Positions 52,638-63,588 of a stretch of 64,000 nt of DNA are shown piece by piece (position 1 is the stretch's first letter; each line of letters begins with the position of its first letter). The notes under the pieces are model-generated. The model saw only the letters and a list, made by a program, of their open reading frames with translations, searched no databases and had not been told where the DNA came from. Position numbers and translations under genes: made by a program. This DNA comes from Zasmidium citrigriseum (Eukaryota > Ascomycota > Dothideomycetes > Mycosphaerellales > Mycosphaerellaceae). Where the stretch lies: assembly GCA_002786025.1 (NCBI GenBank), contig NHNW01000009.1, positions 440,376 to 504,375 of the forward strand, in the 5' to 3' direction.

Positions 52638-52925
52638 ACGAGAGAGGACGACAGTCAGAGCCAATTCCAGGATGCGACAATCGTGTCGAACACTGAGATG
52701 AAGGACAACGACAGCAACGGCGATGACATTTGAGATGCGCCACTTCCCCAGTCCGAGGAGCTCCAGCATCCAGTGCCTGACTTTGAAGACTTCAGTTCGT
52801 CTTTGACTCAACATCAGCAGCAAGCTCGGAAGGAGGCCAATCCAGATCCTGACGAAATCATCTGGGATGTGTATGATGCGCGAGAGTCGAACGAGAAACA
52901 CGGTCAGAAGACTGGGTCCGTCTGA

Positions 52926-53780
52926 AGACAGGCATCGATATGCCACAGTCTGCAAATCCATAGGGAGAGAGACGGGTTCCGGGAGCCATGATTCAGTCCT
53001 TACATCTTGAGACATTTGTCTCGACCACCAAAAGCGATGTACTATAGAACAAAAGCTGTGTTGTAGAGTACATAACCCTTTCTTGGGAGTAATGTATCTA
53101 TATTTCCTTATAAAACGCTTCCTTATCCCTGTCCTTTCTGATCACACCCCAACAATGGCCCATGGGCACAAGTCTTCAGATGGAGACACGGTGTCTTACA
53201 ACGGAGGCGTAAAAGGCGAGTTCACCATACTGTCTCTACTCCAAGTTTCAATAGATAGACCCCAAATCGGCGAAGGCAACATGCATCCACAGTTCAGAAT
53301 CTCCCGTGCCAAGTCCACAGCACATGCAAACGCCGTTAATCAGCTTATGTCATCCACACCCGAAAAGGAAGTCTACATATTCATTAAAAAAGCCATGTCT
53401 TCCAATCAAGCAGCAGTGATTCCCAGACGCTTCCATGGCGTAGCGGTTGAGCGCTTGAGATCCGGCAAGAAAAGAGAACAACTACCGTGATGTCAGAACG
53501 ATTTGACAATATCTATCTGACCATTGTCACATACAAGGTGTTTTCTCTCCCACGCTATAACCAAAAAGGTATATTGGTTCCGCCCCCGCGGTTTCTGTGG
53601 GTTCTCTTTTTGCTGCGCGAGTGTTCGAGTCCTGGTGTGGACTTGGTACTTTTGCATCTGTGGGTTACTAGACAGCCTTTTTGGCGAAGGCCATGATTTG
53701 AATTGCCATTCACTTCGCCATGGAGTTTGCAATGTGGGAGCCATGTCATCATGAGAATCGCGGTGAAGTTATCTTGTCGT
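52926..53780. other. Low-information interval between two decayed loci
   Basis: No supported gene. A 135-codon open frame at 53083-53490 (MAHGHKSSDGDTVSYNG from its second ATG) is possible but carries no recognisable motif. Confidence 0.4.
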
Positions 53781-54606
53781 CTACGTCTTTTGACTGCTAC
53801 CGAAGCGTGTTCTCACCACATGTACCTGGGTACGCAGCGAAACACACCAACAAGATGTCAGTGAGCAGCCCATCTCATTGCCCTCGTCATCTGCGAAGCC
53901 AATCTCCGAGACAACTTCACCGACATCCACATCCTCCACAATCGCAAACAAACTGATCTCCTCTTGTGCCTCTGGAGAGGCCAGGTCGGGATCGAAGTCG
54001 GGTTGGAAGTCGGGTTGTAGGATCTGAATGAGACGCTATTCTTTTGTGATCTCCTCGATATCCTCCTGCGACCAGTCCGAAACGGCGTAGTTGTCGAACA
54101 CAGTCTCCATGCGCATGTTGGCATCATCTGGGCCACCGTTCTCGCCCCGCATATCCTCCAGAGTCGCCGCATTGAGCTTGCGGAAGCCATGCATTTGCTG
54201 GCCGTGGACATTGTGACCGACAGAAAAACGACAGAGGGAGTGGACAGCAAAGACCCAATCCATATCAGACACTTCATGGTCGCCGTGCAGCTAGAACACC
54301 AAGCACGTCAAGAAGATGGTCTCAGTAGTGTCCACCAGGATCCAGCAAGCGTTGCACCAGATCCGCATGCTCAGGAGACGATCGCCAAAGGGCACTCATG
54401 CTTGCCACCAGCTCCATCCACCAGGCCGACGCTCGGGCGGGCTTGAAAAGGGAGAGCTGTCCGCTCTCACCCATCCACATGAGCAGCTGTGCCATTGACG
54501 GTGCTGTCAGTAGTTGATTGAGAAAGCTTGATTGTGGGGAATGGATGTCGACAAACTCGAGCACGCCGGTCGGCAGTCGCGCCGCCTCATTTGATGGAGC
54601 CGCCAT
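53781..54606 (-). pseudogene. Hypothetical acidic protein with in-frame TAG (possible pseudogene)
   Basis: Reverse-strand reading from MAAPSNEAARLPTGVLEFVD at 54606. Exon 1 is 54606-54358 and exon 2 starts at 54290 after a 67-nt intron (GTGCAA...GTTCTAG), giving ...SSPEHADL-LHGDHEVSDMDWVFAV in frame. The frame reaches TAG at 54036-54038 (SQEDIEEITKE*) for 167 residues, yet the same frame continues for 84 coding-like residues (RLIQILQPDFQPDFDPDLASP, then EEISLFAIVEDVDVGEVVSEI) to a second stop at 53781. The TAG is one C-to-T change from CAG. Either the protein ends at 54036 or it was once longer. No family is recognised. Upstream sequence carries a diverged duplicate of part of exon 1. Confidence 0.45.
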
Positions 54607-54760
54607 GGCTGTCTTCGTTGGGAAGAGCATAGAATTCAGAGGGTCCTTCTCCGTTTTTAGACGAGCAGCTGAGGCATTGATGGCGCTGTTAGTAGCTGAT
54701 TGAGAAGGCACGGTTATTGAGATTGCGTGTCGGCAAATTCGAGAGCGAAGGAAGGAAGGA
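54478..54760. repeat. Diverged direct repeat, two copies ~182 bases apart
   Basis: GCCATTGACGGTGCTGTCAG at ~54491 and GGCATTGATGGCGCTGTTAG at ~54673 each continue with AGTAGTTGATTGAGAAAGC or AGTAGCTGATTGAGAAGGC and, ~40 bases on, TGTCGACAAACTCGAG or TGTCGGCAAATTCGAG. Differences are mostly transitions. The first copy overlaps exon 1 of the acidic hypothetical gene. Confidence 0.6.
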
Positions 54761-55179
54761 AGCAAGTCATTAGGTCGATAGGAACGGGAAGACGAGTAGC
54801 TATGAGCACTAGCTGGTAGGAGAGAGTAGATCGGAGATTGCGTAAGAGCAAGAAGGCTGTCAGATAGGAGCAATCAGTCAGAAAAGGAACAAATGGCGAG
54901 AGAGGACTTCCTACAGAGTCTAGACCGCCGATGTCAATGGTAATCCGCTGAATGACGTGCATCTTCGTGAAAGCGCGCCGATAAGACGAGATAAAGGTTC
55001 TTATGAAGCTGGCTGCACAATCAAGGTCTTTGACTCTCCAGTACAGGAACGCGGGCTGAGCAACTGAAGGTACTCAACGCCTCTTGGACAAGGTCTTTTA
55101 TGCGGAGATGACATGTTGCATGGTCGACTTGAAAGTTAGATCGTCGTGGCTTCATTCTCCGCGAGATGACTGAGCATTC

Positions 55180-55600
55180 CGCGCGGCAAATTTAAAGGTA
55201 GAGTGGACCGATACTTGGAAGCAGAACTAGAGAGCTCTCGCGCGGCCAGTCTGAAGGCAGAGCACCGCTGGCTCGAATCAAAGCCAGGGAGCCGAGCATG
55301 TCTCGCAGCCAGTTCCAAGACACAAAGGGCCGCCAATTGGAGTCAGGACGAGAGAGCTGAGCATGTTCCGCGGCCAGTTCGGAGGCAAGGAGACTCCAGG
55401 TCAGAACCCCGTCTTGGGGGACCAACATTTTGCACGGCCAGTTTGAAAGCAATAGGGCCACAGCTTGAGGTCCAGGCGAAGGAGGAAAACATTTCGCGGA
55501 GCAAGTTTCGAGCAGAAGGCTATGATTCGAAATCAAGTCTTGACGATGCCAACACTTCTCGTGGGTATTTTGACCCCAGGTTTGATCCACGCAGAGTCGG
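55180..55600. repeat. ~64-nt tandem repeat upstream of the SLS gene
   Basis: At least six to seven imperfect units with a core like CGCGGCCAGTTTGAAGGCA, seen near 55185, 55244, 55307, 55372, 55436, 55500 and ~55563. The spacing is 59-65 bases and usually 63-65. Units also share a GAGCATG or ACATTT junction before the core. Because the period is not a multiple of three throughout, it is not a coding repeat, although the forward frame from 55203 happens to be open. Weaker units may continue to ~55900. Confidence 0.65.
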
Positions 55601-55942
55601 GAGCAGAAAAGGGAGATGCCATGAAGATAGCATTCCACAAGGACAATCTAAAGGCTGTTTTGGACGCAGGACAGCGTGCCCTGGTAAGCATGTCAATTGC
55701 ATGCGTGATTCCAGGAGAGACTGGAGGGCATTGAAGCAGTTATGCGGCGAGCGGTATCAAGAACATGGAGAGTCGTTCACTTCTGTGCAGTGCTGTGAAA
55801 GAGGTGACGTGCAGACAAGCTCTCCCAGAAAGCGGCGATCAAAGCATGGCCAGAGCTCCCACGACTTCTCTTTTCAAGGACAACATGGCCAGAGATCTTC
55901 GCCTCATCGAATCTCCAAGCTCTCGATCAACTACGCGTATTC

Positions 55943-58756
55943 ATGGTGTCGCCTGGCATAATAGCTAGGCCATCGGTATGTCTACGCTGCCAGCTTCGCG
56001 AGGTACTCCTACAAGCCCGACTCAGTCGACGACGAATCCAACCACGACCTTCGATACGATGCAACGACTTCTCTACTCGTCCTCGAAGGAATCAAGAAGC
56101 CGGTGAAGATCTATTAGTCGGAAGAGAAAAACCATACTATTGGAAAAAGGTCAAAACCCCGGAACGTGTCATTGGCAGGCCAGGGAGGAGACAGCGCGTG
56201 GTTTCGGAGCGGTTGTCAAGAAATTCGTTGGAGAAGCCGGCCAATGTCATTGTCTTCAAAGATGTTGCCGAGGAGCCAGAACTTCAATCGTTCTACGCAG
56301 AGACGGATGCGCTCCTCGATAATGAGCCGCGTCCGAAGGCCCTGACAGCGAAGGAGATCGAGAACGCTATTACTGGACGCTACGTGGCCCCGGCAGAAGC
56401 AGAGGTCAACCTCTCGATTGATGGTCTGCGTCCTGACCAGACCGTCGTAGATGAGAGCGAGTTTGAAGAGCATAAGCAGAAGCTGATGAAAGGGTATACA
56501 TATCCGCAGCTATCGAAGTATCTGATCTGGTCGTTGCACGCCTCGACCTCCGGCAAAGCCTTGCGAGAAGAGTCAAGCATTGATGATGTGCATGAGCTGG
56601 GAAACACAAAGTGGCAGGCAGGACAAACACCTCTTTCCCAACGGCACGCAAAAGTTACCAGAAAGGCAGGGCCAACCACCAAAAAGACGCTGGTTGAGCA
56701 GGTCTTGCGCCTTGTCTGGCATTTGACGGTCCAATCTGAACAGCAAGAGATTGGCGAGTTGGAGGTCAAACTGCAGCCATGGCAGGTCTCCATGCTCTTT
56801 GATATCCTACACAATGACCGGCCGCACTACCAGAGCTTTATCCGTTCTCGACTCCTGTTGGAGAAAACGCAAATCAACCTGTGGCGTCCTCATGGCATCA
56901 TACGGGTGACCGGTCGTCGTCAAGATGCTGAGGAGGTGGCCCGACAGCTTAAACTTGCACTCATCCAGGTCGAGAATCTCTCGGTGGATTTCAAGCCTTT
57001 CTTGAAGATGCTTGACAAGGGAAGCAGGCAAAGCAGAACGCGGTGCTTCAACGCAGAGGAGCTGAGATACGTCTCCAACCTCACCAGAACCGTAATTACT
57101 GCAAAGGGAGACGACATCGTGGCCATTTATGGAATTGGTGAGGCTGCGCGGCACAATGCGCGGCGCTTGCTGTTGGCTCTGTTGGACTTGCCAGGCGTGA
57201 CATCGTTTGATGCAGTCTCGAAGGCTAGGTGCAAGCCCAACACCGAGAAAGCAACGAAGGTCAAACTGCCTGTCGACCTGTCATCGGGCTTACACAGACG
57301 CTATCGTAAGATGGACCTGGTACGAGAAGCGGAACCATGTAGCCCGAGTCGTATTGATTCTGTGCCGGCCTCGTCATTGGCTTCAGAGTTTGATCCTAGT
57401 GCCGTCTTGGACGACGATGGCACATTGTCAAAAGCAATGGTCGACGAATTAGCCAGTGTACCATTGCCGAAGCAGGCGAATATCAGGTTCAAACGACACG
57501 CTGAATCCTACTGGAACAGCGGTTCAGTCTTGACGAGCTGGAAGGTTGAGCTGGGTAGGATGCTCAATGGATCCGAGTCTGCGTCTACATCACAAGCGGA
57601 ACAGCCTGACAAATCGGCTGCAGTCTCCAGCTCCCGAATGCCTGCTCAAAGGACGGAGAAGGCAGTATTCCAACACCAAGTTCCTGGTTTGCAAACAGTA
57701 CTGTCGTTCTTCGAAGGCGGTCATGTCGCCAGACGCCCTGCCCGCGCTTGGAATATGGAGAGCGTCGCGGAGGTGCCACTGGCAAGCAATACTGGTCCCT
57801 ATCTGATCGCTCACTTCGTGCCCTCTCCTAGCAAGTCGTCCACAAAGCTCCCCCGGCTCCAGATACGGATCAAGATCGCGTCGCCTCGGCCGAATGCACC
57901 AAAGGAGCTCTGGATATCCAAGATTATGGCTATCATGGATGAACAGAACTTGAATGCACCTTTCCCGGAGTACGCTGTCGACATGCAATTCAGTCGGCGC
58001 CTCACTGTCACGGCTCGCCTCAACCATGCAGGACAAGATCCAGGTATACAGGACTTTGCAACGAAGTTACGAGAATCCGCCCAGCGCCATGAAGGCGTGC
58101 TTGTCGCTCCTCCAGAACTCACTTTCAAACTACCTCAATGGTTCTTGGACAGGAAGCGTCAGCATCCTACGCCACCAGACGTGGAGGTCAAGTATCTATT
58201 CGAGCGATTCGAGCAAGTTCAGAGGGTTCGATTTACTCCGAGACAGAAGATTCTCGAGAGGAAAGTTGACGAGGAGATCAAGTCTGTCGTGCGGTCCATG
58301 CCCGGTGACATGATTTTTGATTATCGAGAGATTGAGAGCGGTGCGATATACGGCAGCCGGACAATGTTGGGGTTGCGAACGGGAGTCTCGATTTTGGAGA
58401 CTGCTCCTGCTGATCAAAATGAATCACCTGTTCAGGAGGCAAATAGTAGTACGCCTGATTCTCAGCAGTCGCCGACGCTGGACACGGACACCGCCACAAT
58501 GAGCAAGTCGGAGCCGTCAGAGGCGCCTGAAGGAACTGGAGAAGAGTCACAAGCCGGTACAACACATCACAGCGGAGAGCATGGGCAAGCTGCACCCGAG
58601 TCTGCAAGTGTGGTTCAGCATGTGGAGCAGAATGCAGAGTCTTCAAAAGACCCGACTGCGAAGACTAGAGAGCTCGTGTCGACGGCTATGCGTTTGGCCA
58701 GTTTGTTGACCAGAGCCGCTTCTGGCTCATTGAAGCATTATGCGAGTCAGAAATGA
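55943..58756 (+). CDS. SLS-type mitochondrial inner-membrane-bound regulator
   Basis: Intronless 937-residue protein. The N-terminus MVSPGIIARPSVCLRCQLREVLLQARLSRRR is a classic mitochondrial targeting sequence (Arg/Ser-rich, no acidic residues). Residues ~160-560 contain KGYTYPQLSKYLIW, WQVSMLFDILHNDRPHYQSFI and KH-like segments INLWRPHGIIRVTGRRQDAEEVARQLK and GDDIVAIYGIGEAARHNARR. The C-terminal half has DRKRQHPTPPDVEVKYLFERFEQVQRVRF, SMPGDMIFDYREIESGAIYGSRTMLGLR and an acidic/Ser tail. This organisation matches the SLS family that links mitochondrial transcription with inner-membrane translation. Length is somewhat above yeast Sls1. Start chosen at the first ATG, which gives the presequence. 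Confidence 0.85.
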   Translation: MVSPGIIARPSVCLRCQLREVLLQARLSRRRIQPRPSIRCNDFSTRPRRNQEAGEDLLVGREKPYYWKKVKTPERVIGRPGRRQRVVSERLSRNSLEKPANVIVFKDVAEEPELQSFYAETDALLDNEPRPKALTAKEIENAITGRYVAPAEAEVNLSIDGLRPDQTVVDESEFEEHKQKLMKGYTYPQLSKYLIWSLHASTSGKALREESSIDDVHELGNTKWQAGQTPLSQRHAKVTRKAGPTTKKTLVEQVLRLVWHLTVQSEQQEIGELEVKLQPWQVSMLFDILHNDRPHYQSFIRSRLLLEKTQINLWRPHGIIRVTGRRQDAEEVARQLKLALIQVENLSVDFKPFLKMLDKGSRQSRTRCFNAEELRYVSNLTRTVITAKGDDIVAIYGIGEAARHNARRLLLALLDLPGVTSFDAVSKARCKPNTEKATKVKLPVDLSSGLHRRYRKMDLVREAEPCSPSRIDSVPASSLASEFDPSAVLDDDGTLSKAMVDELASVPLPKQANIRFKRHAESYWNSGSVLTSWKVELGRMLNGSESASTSQAEQPDKSAAVSSSRMPAQRTEKAVFQHQVPGLQTVLSFFEGGHVARRPARAWNMESVAEVPLASNTGPYLIAHFVPSPSKSSTKLPRLQIRIKIASPRPNAPKELWISKIMAIMDEQNLNAPFPEYAVDMQFSRRLTVTARLNHAGQDPGIQDFATKLRESAQRHEGVLVAPPELTFKLPQWFLDRKRQHPTPPDVEVKYLFERFEQVQRVRFTPRQKILERKVDEEIKSVVRSMPGDMIFDYREIESGAIYGSRTMLGLRTGVSILETAPADQNESPVQEANSSTPDSQQSPTLDTDTATMSKSEPSEAPEGTGEESQAGTTHHSGEHGQAAPESASVVQHVEQNAESSKDPTAKTRELVSTAMRLASLLTRAASGSLKHYASQK

Positions 58757-59198
58757 GTACATAGCTACTGAATCTACACTCTTGATATCACGTGTAATTG
58801 TGCCTGAAGATCTAATGTCCGTCAGTGAGTTCGGTGTGAGTGTCTTGTGATTCGCCACTGATGCCAGCTCAGTGCCCAACATGCCAGCACGAGCTCAACA
58901 CCCTTTCGTCACCGCAGAAACAGTCATGCCCCGCCGCTGAAGGTCTGTGCGCGCACGGGCCCACTGAAAGCTTGGCAGTCGCAAAATCTCTTAAGCTGGC
59001 TTCTCTCTCTGACTCTCTTGCTTCCGACTCTTTGTCTGTCACACCAGCAATCGTTCTGCATTGCAACCTGAGTACGTCGAAGCGCCTGCTATCATCAATC
59101 CTATCACGATTACTGACCGTCGATAGCAAAAATCCCTCCGACAGTACTTTCCACTCTTCCAGACACATACCACACTTCACACTCCAAACACCGCCAAC
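58757..59198 (+). promoter_or_regulatory. Promoter/leader of the EF-1alpha gene
   Basis: The 440 bases upstream of EF-1alpha contain a pyrimidine-rich block (CTTCTCTCTCTGACTCTCTTGC at ~59000) and a CA-rich leader just before the ATG (CACTTCACACTCCAAACACC), typical of strongly expressed fungal translation genes. Confidence 0.55.
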
Positions 59199-61108
<1,910 letters not shown>

Positions 61109-61799
61109 ATTGGTGCATGATTCGGGGTGCTTTTGTCTTCACATCAAAAGCGGGTGTTCGTGGGACCGGGTGTCTCGAGCCTCATTCTTCTCCAGGGAGG
61201 ATAGCAGGCTTTTCTTCCGAGCCTCTTCATCAAAACCGGTCATACCCTTTCTAATTTCACACATCACCAGCTAGCATCTGCCTGGGGCCTGTTTGGGGCA
61301 GAGCGGCTACTGAGAACACAAGCGGCCACCTATTTCCTTTGTTTTACGGCATGAAATCACGAAGCGGATTGATGATGGCGGTTTGCGATGGATGGGAAAA
61401 GTCTAGAGCGGACTTGGCCTGCCCTTAGCTAGCTTAGATTTCGAGAATGCTCCAACAATGAAAGCGATTTGGAGTCAGAATCAACTATCCCTGTGCATTT
61501 TGCGTCTCACTGAGGTTACCATCATGGCTTTGCGCTCTCGAGATACTCTCGTTGCAGTGGAGAGACTGAGATCAGTCAGTAGCTGAAAGAAGCTCTTCAA
61601 CTCGAGTGATCGTGGCTTCTCCTTGACTTCGACTTCATCGACCCAGACCTTGATTGATCTCATCTCTCGATAATAACTCTACCTCAGCCATCACGAACAT
61701 TGACTCGATACCTCAGCCCAGCGAGAGACATCGGAGAACAAGGATAGCGACCAATTTGAGAAGATCGATGCTTTGAGGCGGCCCATGAAAAGTCTGCTG
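61109..61799. other. Downstream region of EF-1alpha
   Basis: Contains the 3' UTR of TEF1 and about 500 bases without a supported gene. It leads into the degenerate tandem repeat. Confidence 0.45.
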
Positions 61800-62250
61800 C
61801 CGAACAGAGTCGCTGTCCTCCACCAGCAATCTCAGGCCTCGCACAAAGACATTCGAACGCTCTGTCTCCGCCGTTGAGAGGAATCTTGAGCCATTCGAAT
61901 CCAGACTCAGAGCTGATCGCTGGCGTGTTCCAGGGAGAGAGATCGCGGGAGGCTGATCTGACGGAGTCATCGCCCTCTCCAGCCTTCCTCAAGAGCAGCG
62001 AGACGATCTCTCTCCGTCATTGAGAGGATCATTGAGCTATTCTACTGCGAGCTGAGCGTCTAGAGTCTGGGAGGCATCGGGGAGAGAGGTGGTCAGAGGC
62101 GGATCTGACAGAGTCATTGGCCTCTCCACCACTCCACAAGGACGGCGAGACACTCTATCCCCACCGTTGGAAACAATCTCAAGCCATTCGAGTCCGGACT
62201 GAACGGCTGCCAGCTAGCGACTCTGGAGGAGAGAGATCGTGAGAGAAGAG
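61800..62250. repeat. ~146-bp degenerate tandem repeat upstream of Tad1
   Basis: Three to four imperfect units. Landmarks are CCGCCGTTGAGAGG at ~61868, CCGTCATTGAGAGG at ~62013 and CCACCGTTGGAAAC at ~62161 (spacing ~145 and ~147). Each is preceded by a CAGAGTC-N-CCTCTCCACC-like block (~61806, ~61962, ~62110) and followed, in two units, by GAGAGAGATCG or GAGAGAGGTGG and GCTGATCTGAC or GCGGATCTGAC. One frame preserves EADLTES in two units. It ends about 35 bases before the Tad1 start codon. Confidence 0.62.
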
Positions 62251-62284
62251 TAATGAAGGCGATCAACACCTGCAGCTCAATACG

Positions 62285-63521
62285 ATGACACTCAAACCGA
62301 AACCAGACGACATCGCAGACTGCGTACTCAACACCTTCAATGCCCTACCACCGAAGTTCAAGCCTCGTCGACTGGCTGACGGACGAAGAGAATGGGTTCC
62401 TCTGGCGGGAATCATTCTCAGCAAAGGTGCGTCCCTTTCAAGGCCACGAATACCTTGACCATGGCTTGCTGACAGCAGTGTTCCGCAGAGAAGACCACGA
62501 CGAGACCCAATCCCTAACATGCATCGCCCTCGCCACAGGAATGAAATGCCTTCCCCGAGACAAAATCCTACAGGTCAAAGGCAACGTCCTCCACGACTGG
62601 CACGCTGAAATCCTCTGTCTTCGAGCTTTCAATCGCTGGATCCTGGACGAATGCCACTCCCTCCTTACCACCAACACCTCAGCCTACCTCCAGCAAATCT
62701 CATCCGGCCCCCAACCACTCTCCCTACAAGACGACGTCAAAATCCACATGTTCTGCACCGAAGCCCCCTGCGGCGACGCCTCCATGGAACTCATCATGTC
62801 CGCGCAAGAAGACGCCACACCCTGGACCTCCAAAACCTCAGGAATGCTCGGAAGAGGGAACTTCGATCAACTGGGTGTTGTGAGACGGAAACCGGCGAGG
62901 GCGGATGCGCCGATCTGTTGGAGTAAGAGTTGTTCGGATAAGATTAGTCTTAAAGCGTGCACAGGTCTTCTCTCCGGTATCACGAGTCTGCTCGTGAAAA
63001 GGGAGGGGACTTTTCTGGAGACGCTGGTGTTGCCGGAGGGGGAGTATGTCAAGGAGGCTGTGGAAAGGGCTTTTGGAACAGAGGGACGGATGAAAGGGGC
63101 GACGGGGTTCAGGCCTTTCAGCGTGAAGACTACGAGGAGGGGGTTTGCGTTCTCGAAACGTGCGGCGAAAGAAGCGGGCGGAGAGATGATTTCGAGTAAT
63201 CTTTCCGCGATGTGGACGCCGCAGAGAAGGGAGATTTTGATCAATGGCGTTTTGCAGGGGAGGAAGCAGATGGATCCTAAAGGGGCGAGTTGTGTTAGTC
63301 GGTCGAGGATGTGGGAGGGTGTGAGGGAATTAGCTGAGATTGCTGATCTGGAGGAGTTGCAGAGCGTGTTGGGGAAGGAGAGAACGTATGGAGACCTCAA
63401 GGGGTGTGAGATGCTCGAGGGGAGGGAGCGGATCAAGAGGGATGTGAGGGAGACGGCACTGAAGGGGTGGAATAGAAATGAGGGAGATGAGGACTGGAAG
63501 TTGGAGGAGGACCCGATATGA
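62285..63521 (+). CDS. TAD1: tRNA-specific adenosine deaminase 1 (Tad1/ADAT1)
   Basis: Exons 62285-62426 and 62479-63521, intron 52 nt (GTGCGT...GCAG); 394 residues. A CAG four bases earlier could also serve as acceptor. The start MTLKPKPDDIADCVLNTFNALPPKFKP agrees with the family, and splicing joins WVPLAGIILSK to the core CIALATGMKCLP. Catalytic motifs: DWHAEILCLRAFNRWIL (zinc His and proton-shuttling Glu), PCGDASMEL (first Cys) and KSCSDKISL (second Cys), plus TGLLSGITSLLV. Tad1 converts A37 to inosine, precursor of 1-methylinosine, in tRNA-Ala. The promoter overlaps a tandem repeat. Confidence 0.9.
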
Positions 63522-63588
63522 ATACGTGGTCTGCTTCAATTGTCCTCCAAAAATCGACCGTGCTTCAATCTGACCGAGACAATACGCT

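Larger units (their letters stand above)
50589..52925 (+). pseudogene. Degenerate gene for a 22-residue-repeat protein
   Basis: A 2.3-kb locus that reads as one protein only if several defects are overlooked. It begins MSRKAVSDASKAKMPDLTSKHVL in frame 0. Near 50850 protein-like sequence moves to another frame (WNPVDGLAQLIHVKGKIRG...KKERLDLADLEAVKKAI...RFYNSLSPIWLQHPYLIRF), then returns to frame 0 near 51280. Frame 0 then runs to 52925 interrupted by TAG at 51528 and TGA at 52731, with clearly coding-like sequence on both sides (KVKSEK*EEDDEKNSVKI and DNDSNGDDI*DAPLPQSEELQ). Both stops are one C-to-T change from CAG and CGA. The interior has two arrays of 22-residue acidic/polar repeats. No intron removes the stops. 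No homologous family is recognised. A readthrough or multi-gene explanation is possible but less simple. Confidence 0.6.

Noticed and set aside
53590..53660. Possible tRNA gene (GTTCGAGTCC resembling a T-loop)
   Set aside because: The flanking bases do not form the T-stem (several mismatches) and no acceptor or D-stem partners are present.
55203..55961. Forward open frame of 252 codons through the 64-nt repeat
   Set aside because: The repeat period is not a multiple of three, so repeated units are read in different frames; the open frame is probably chance.
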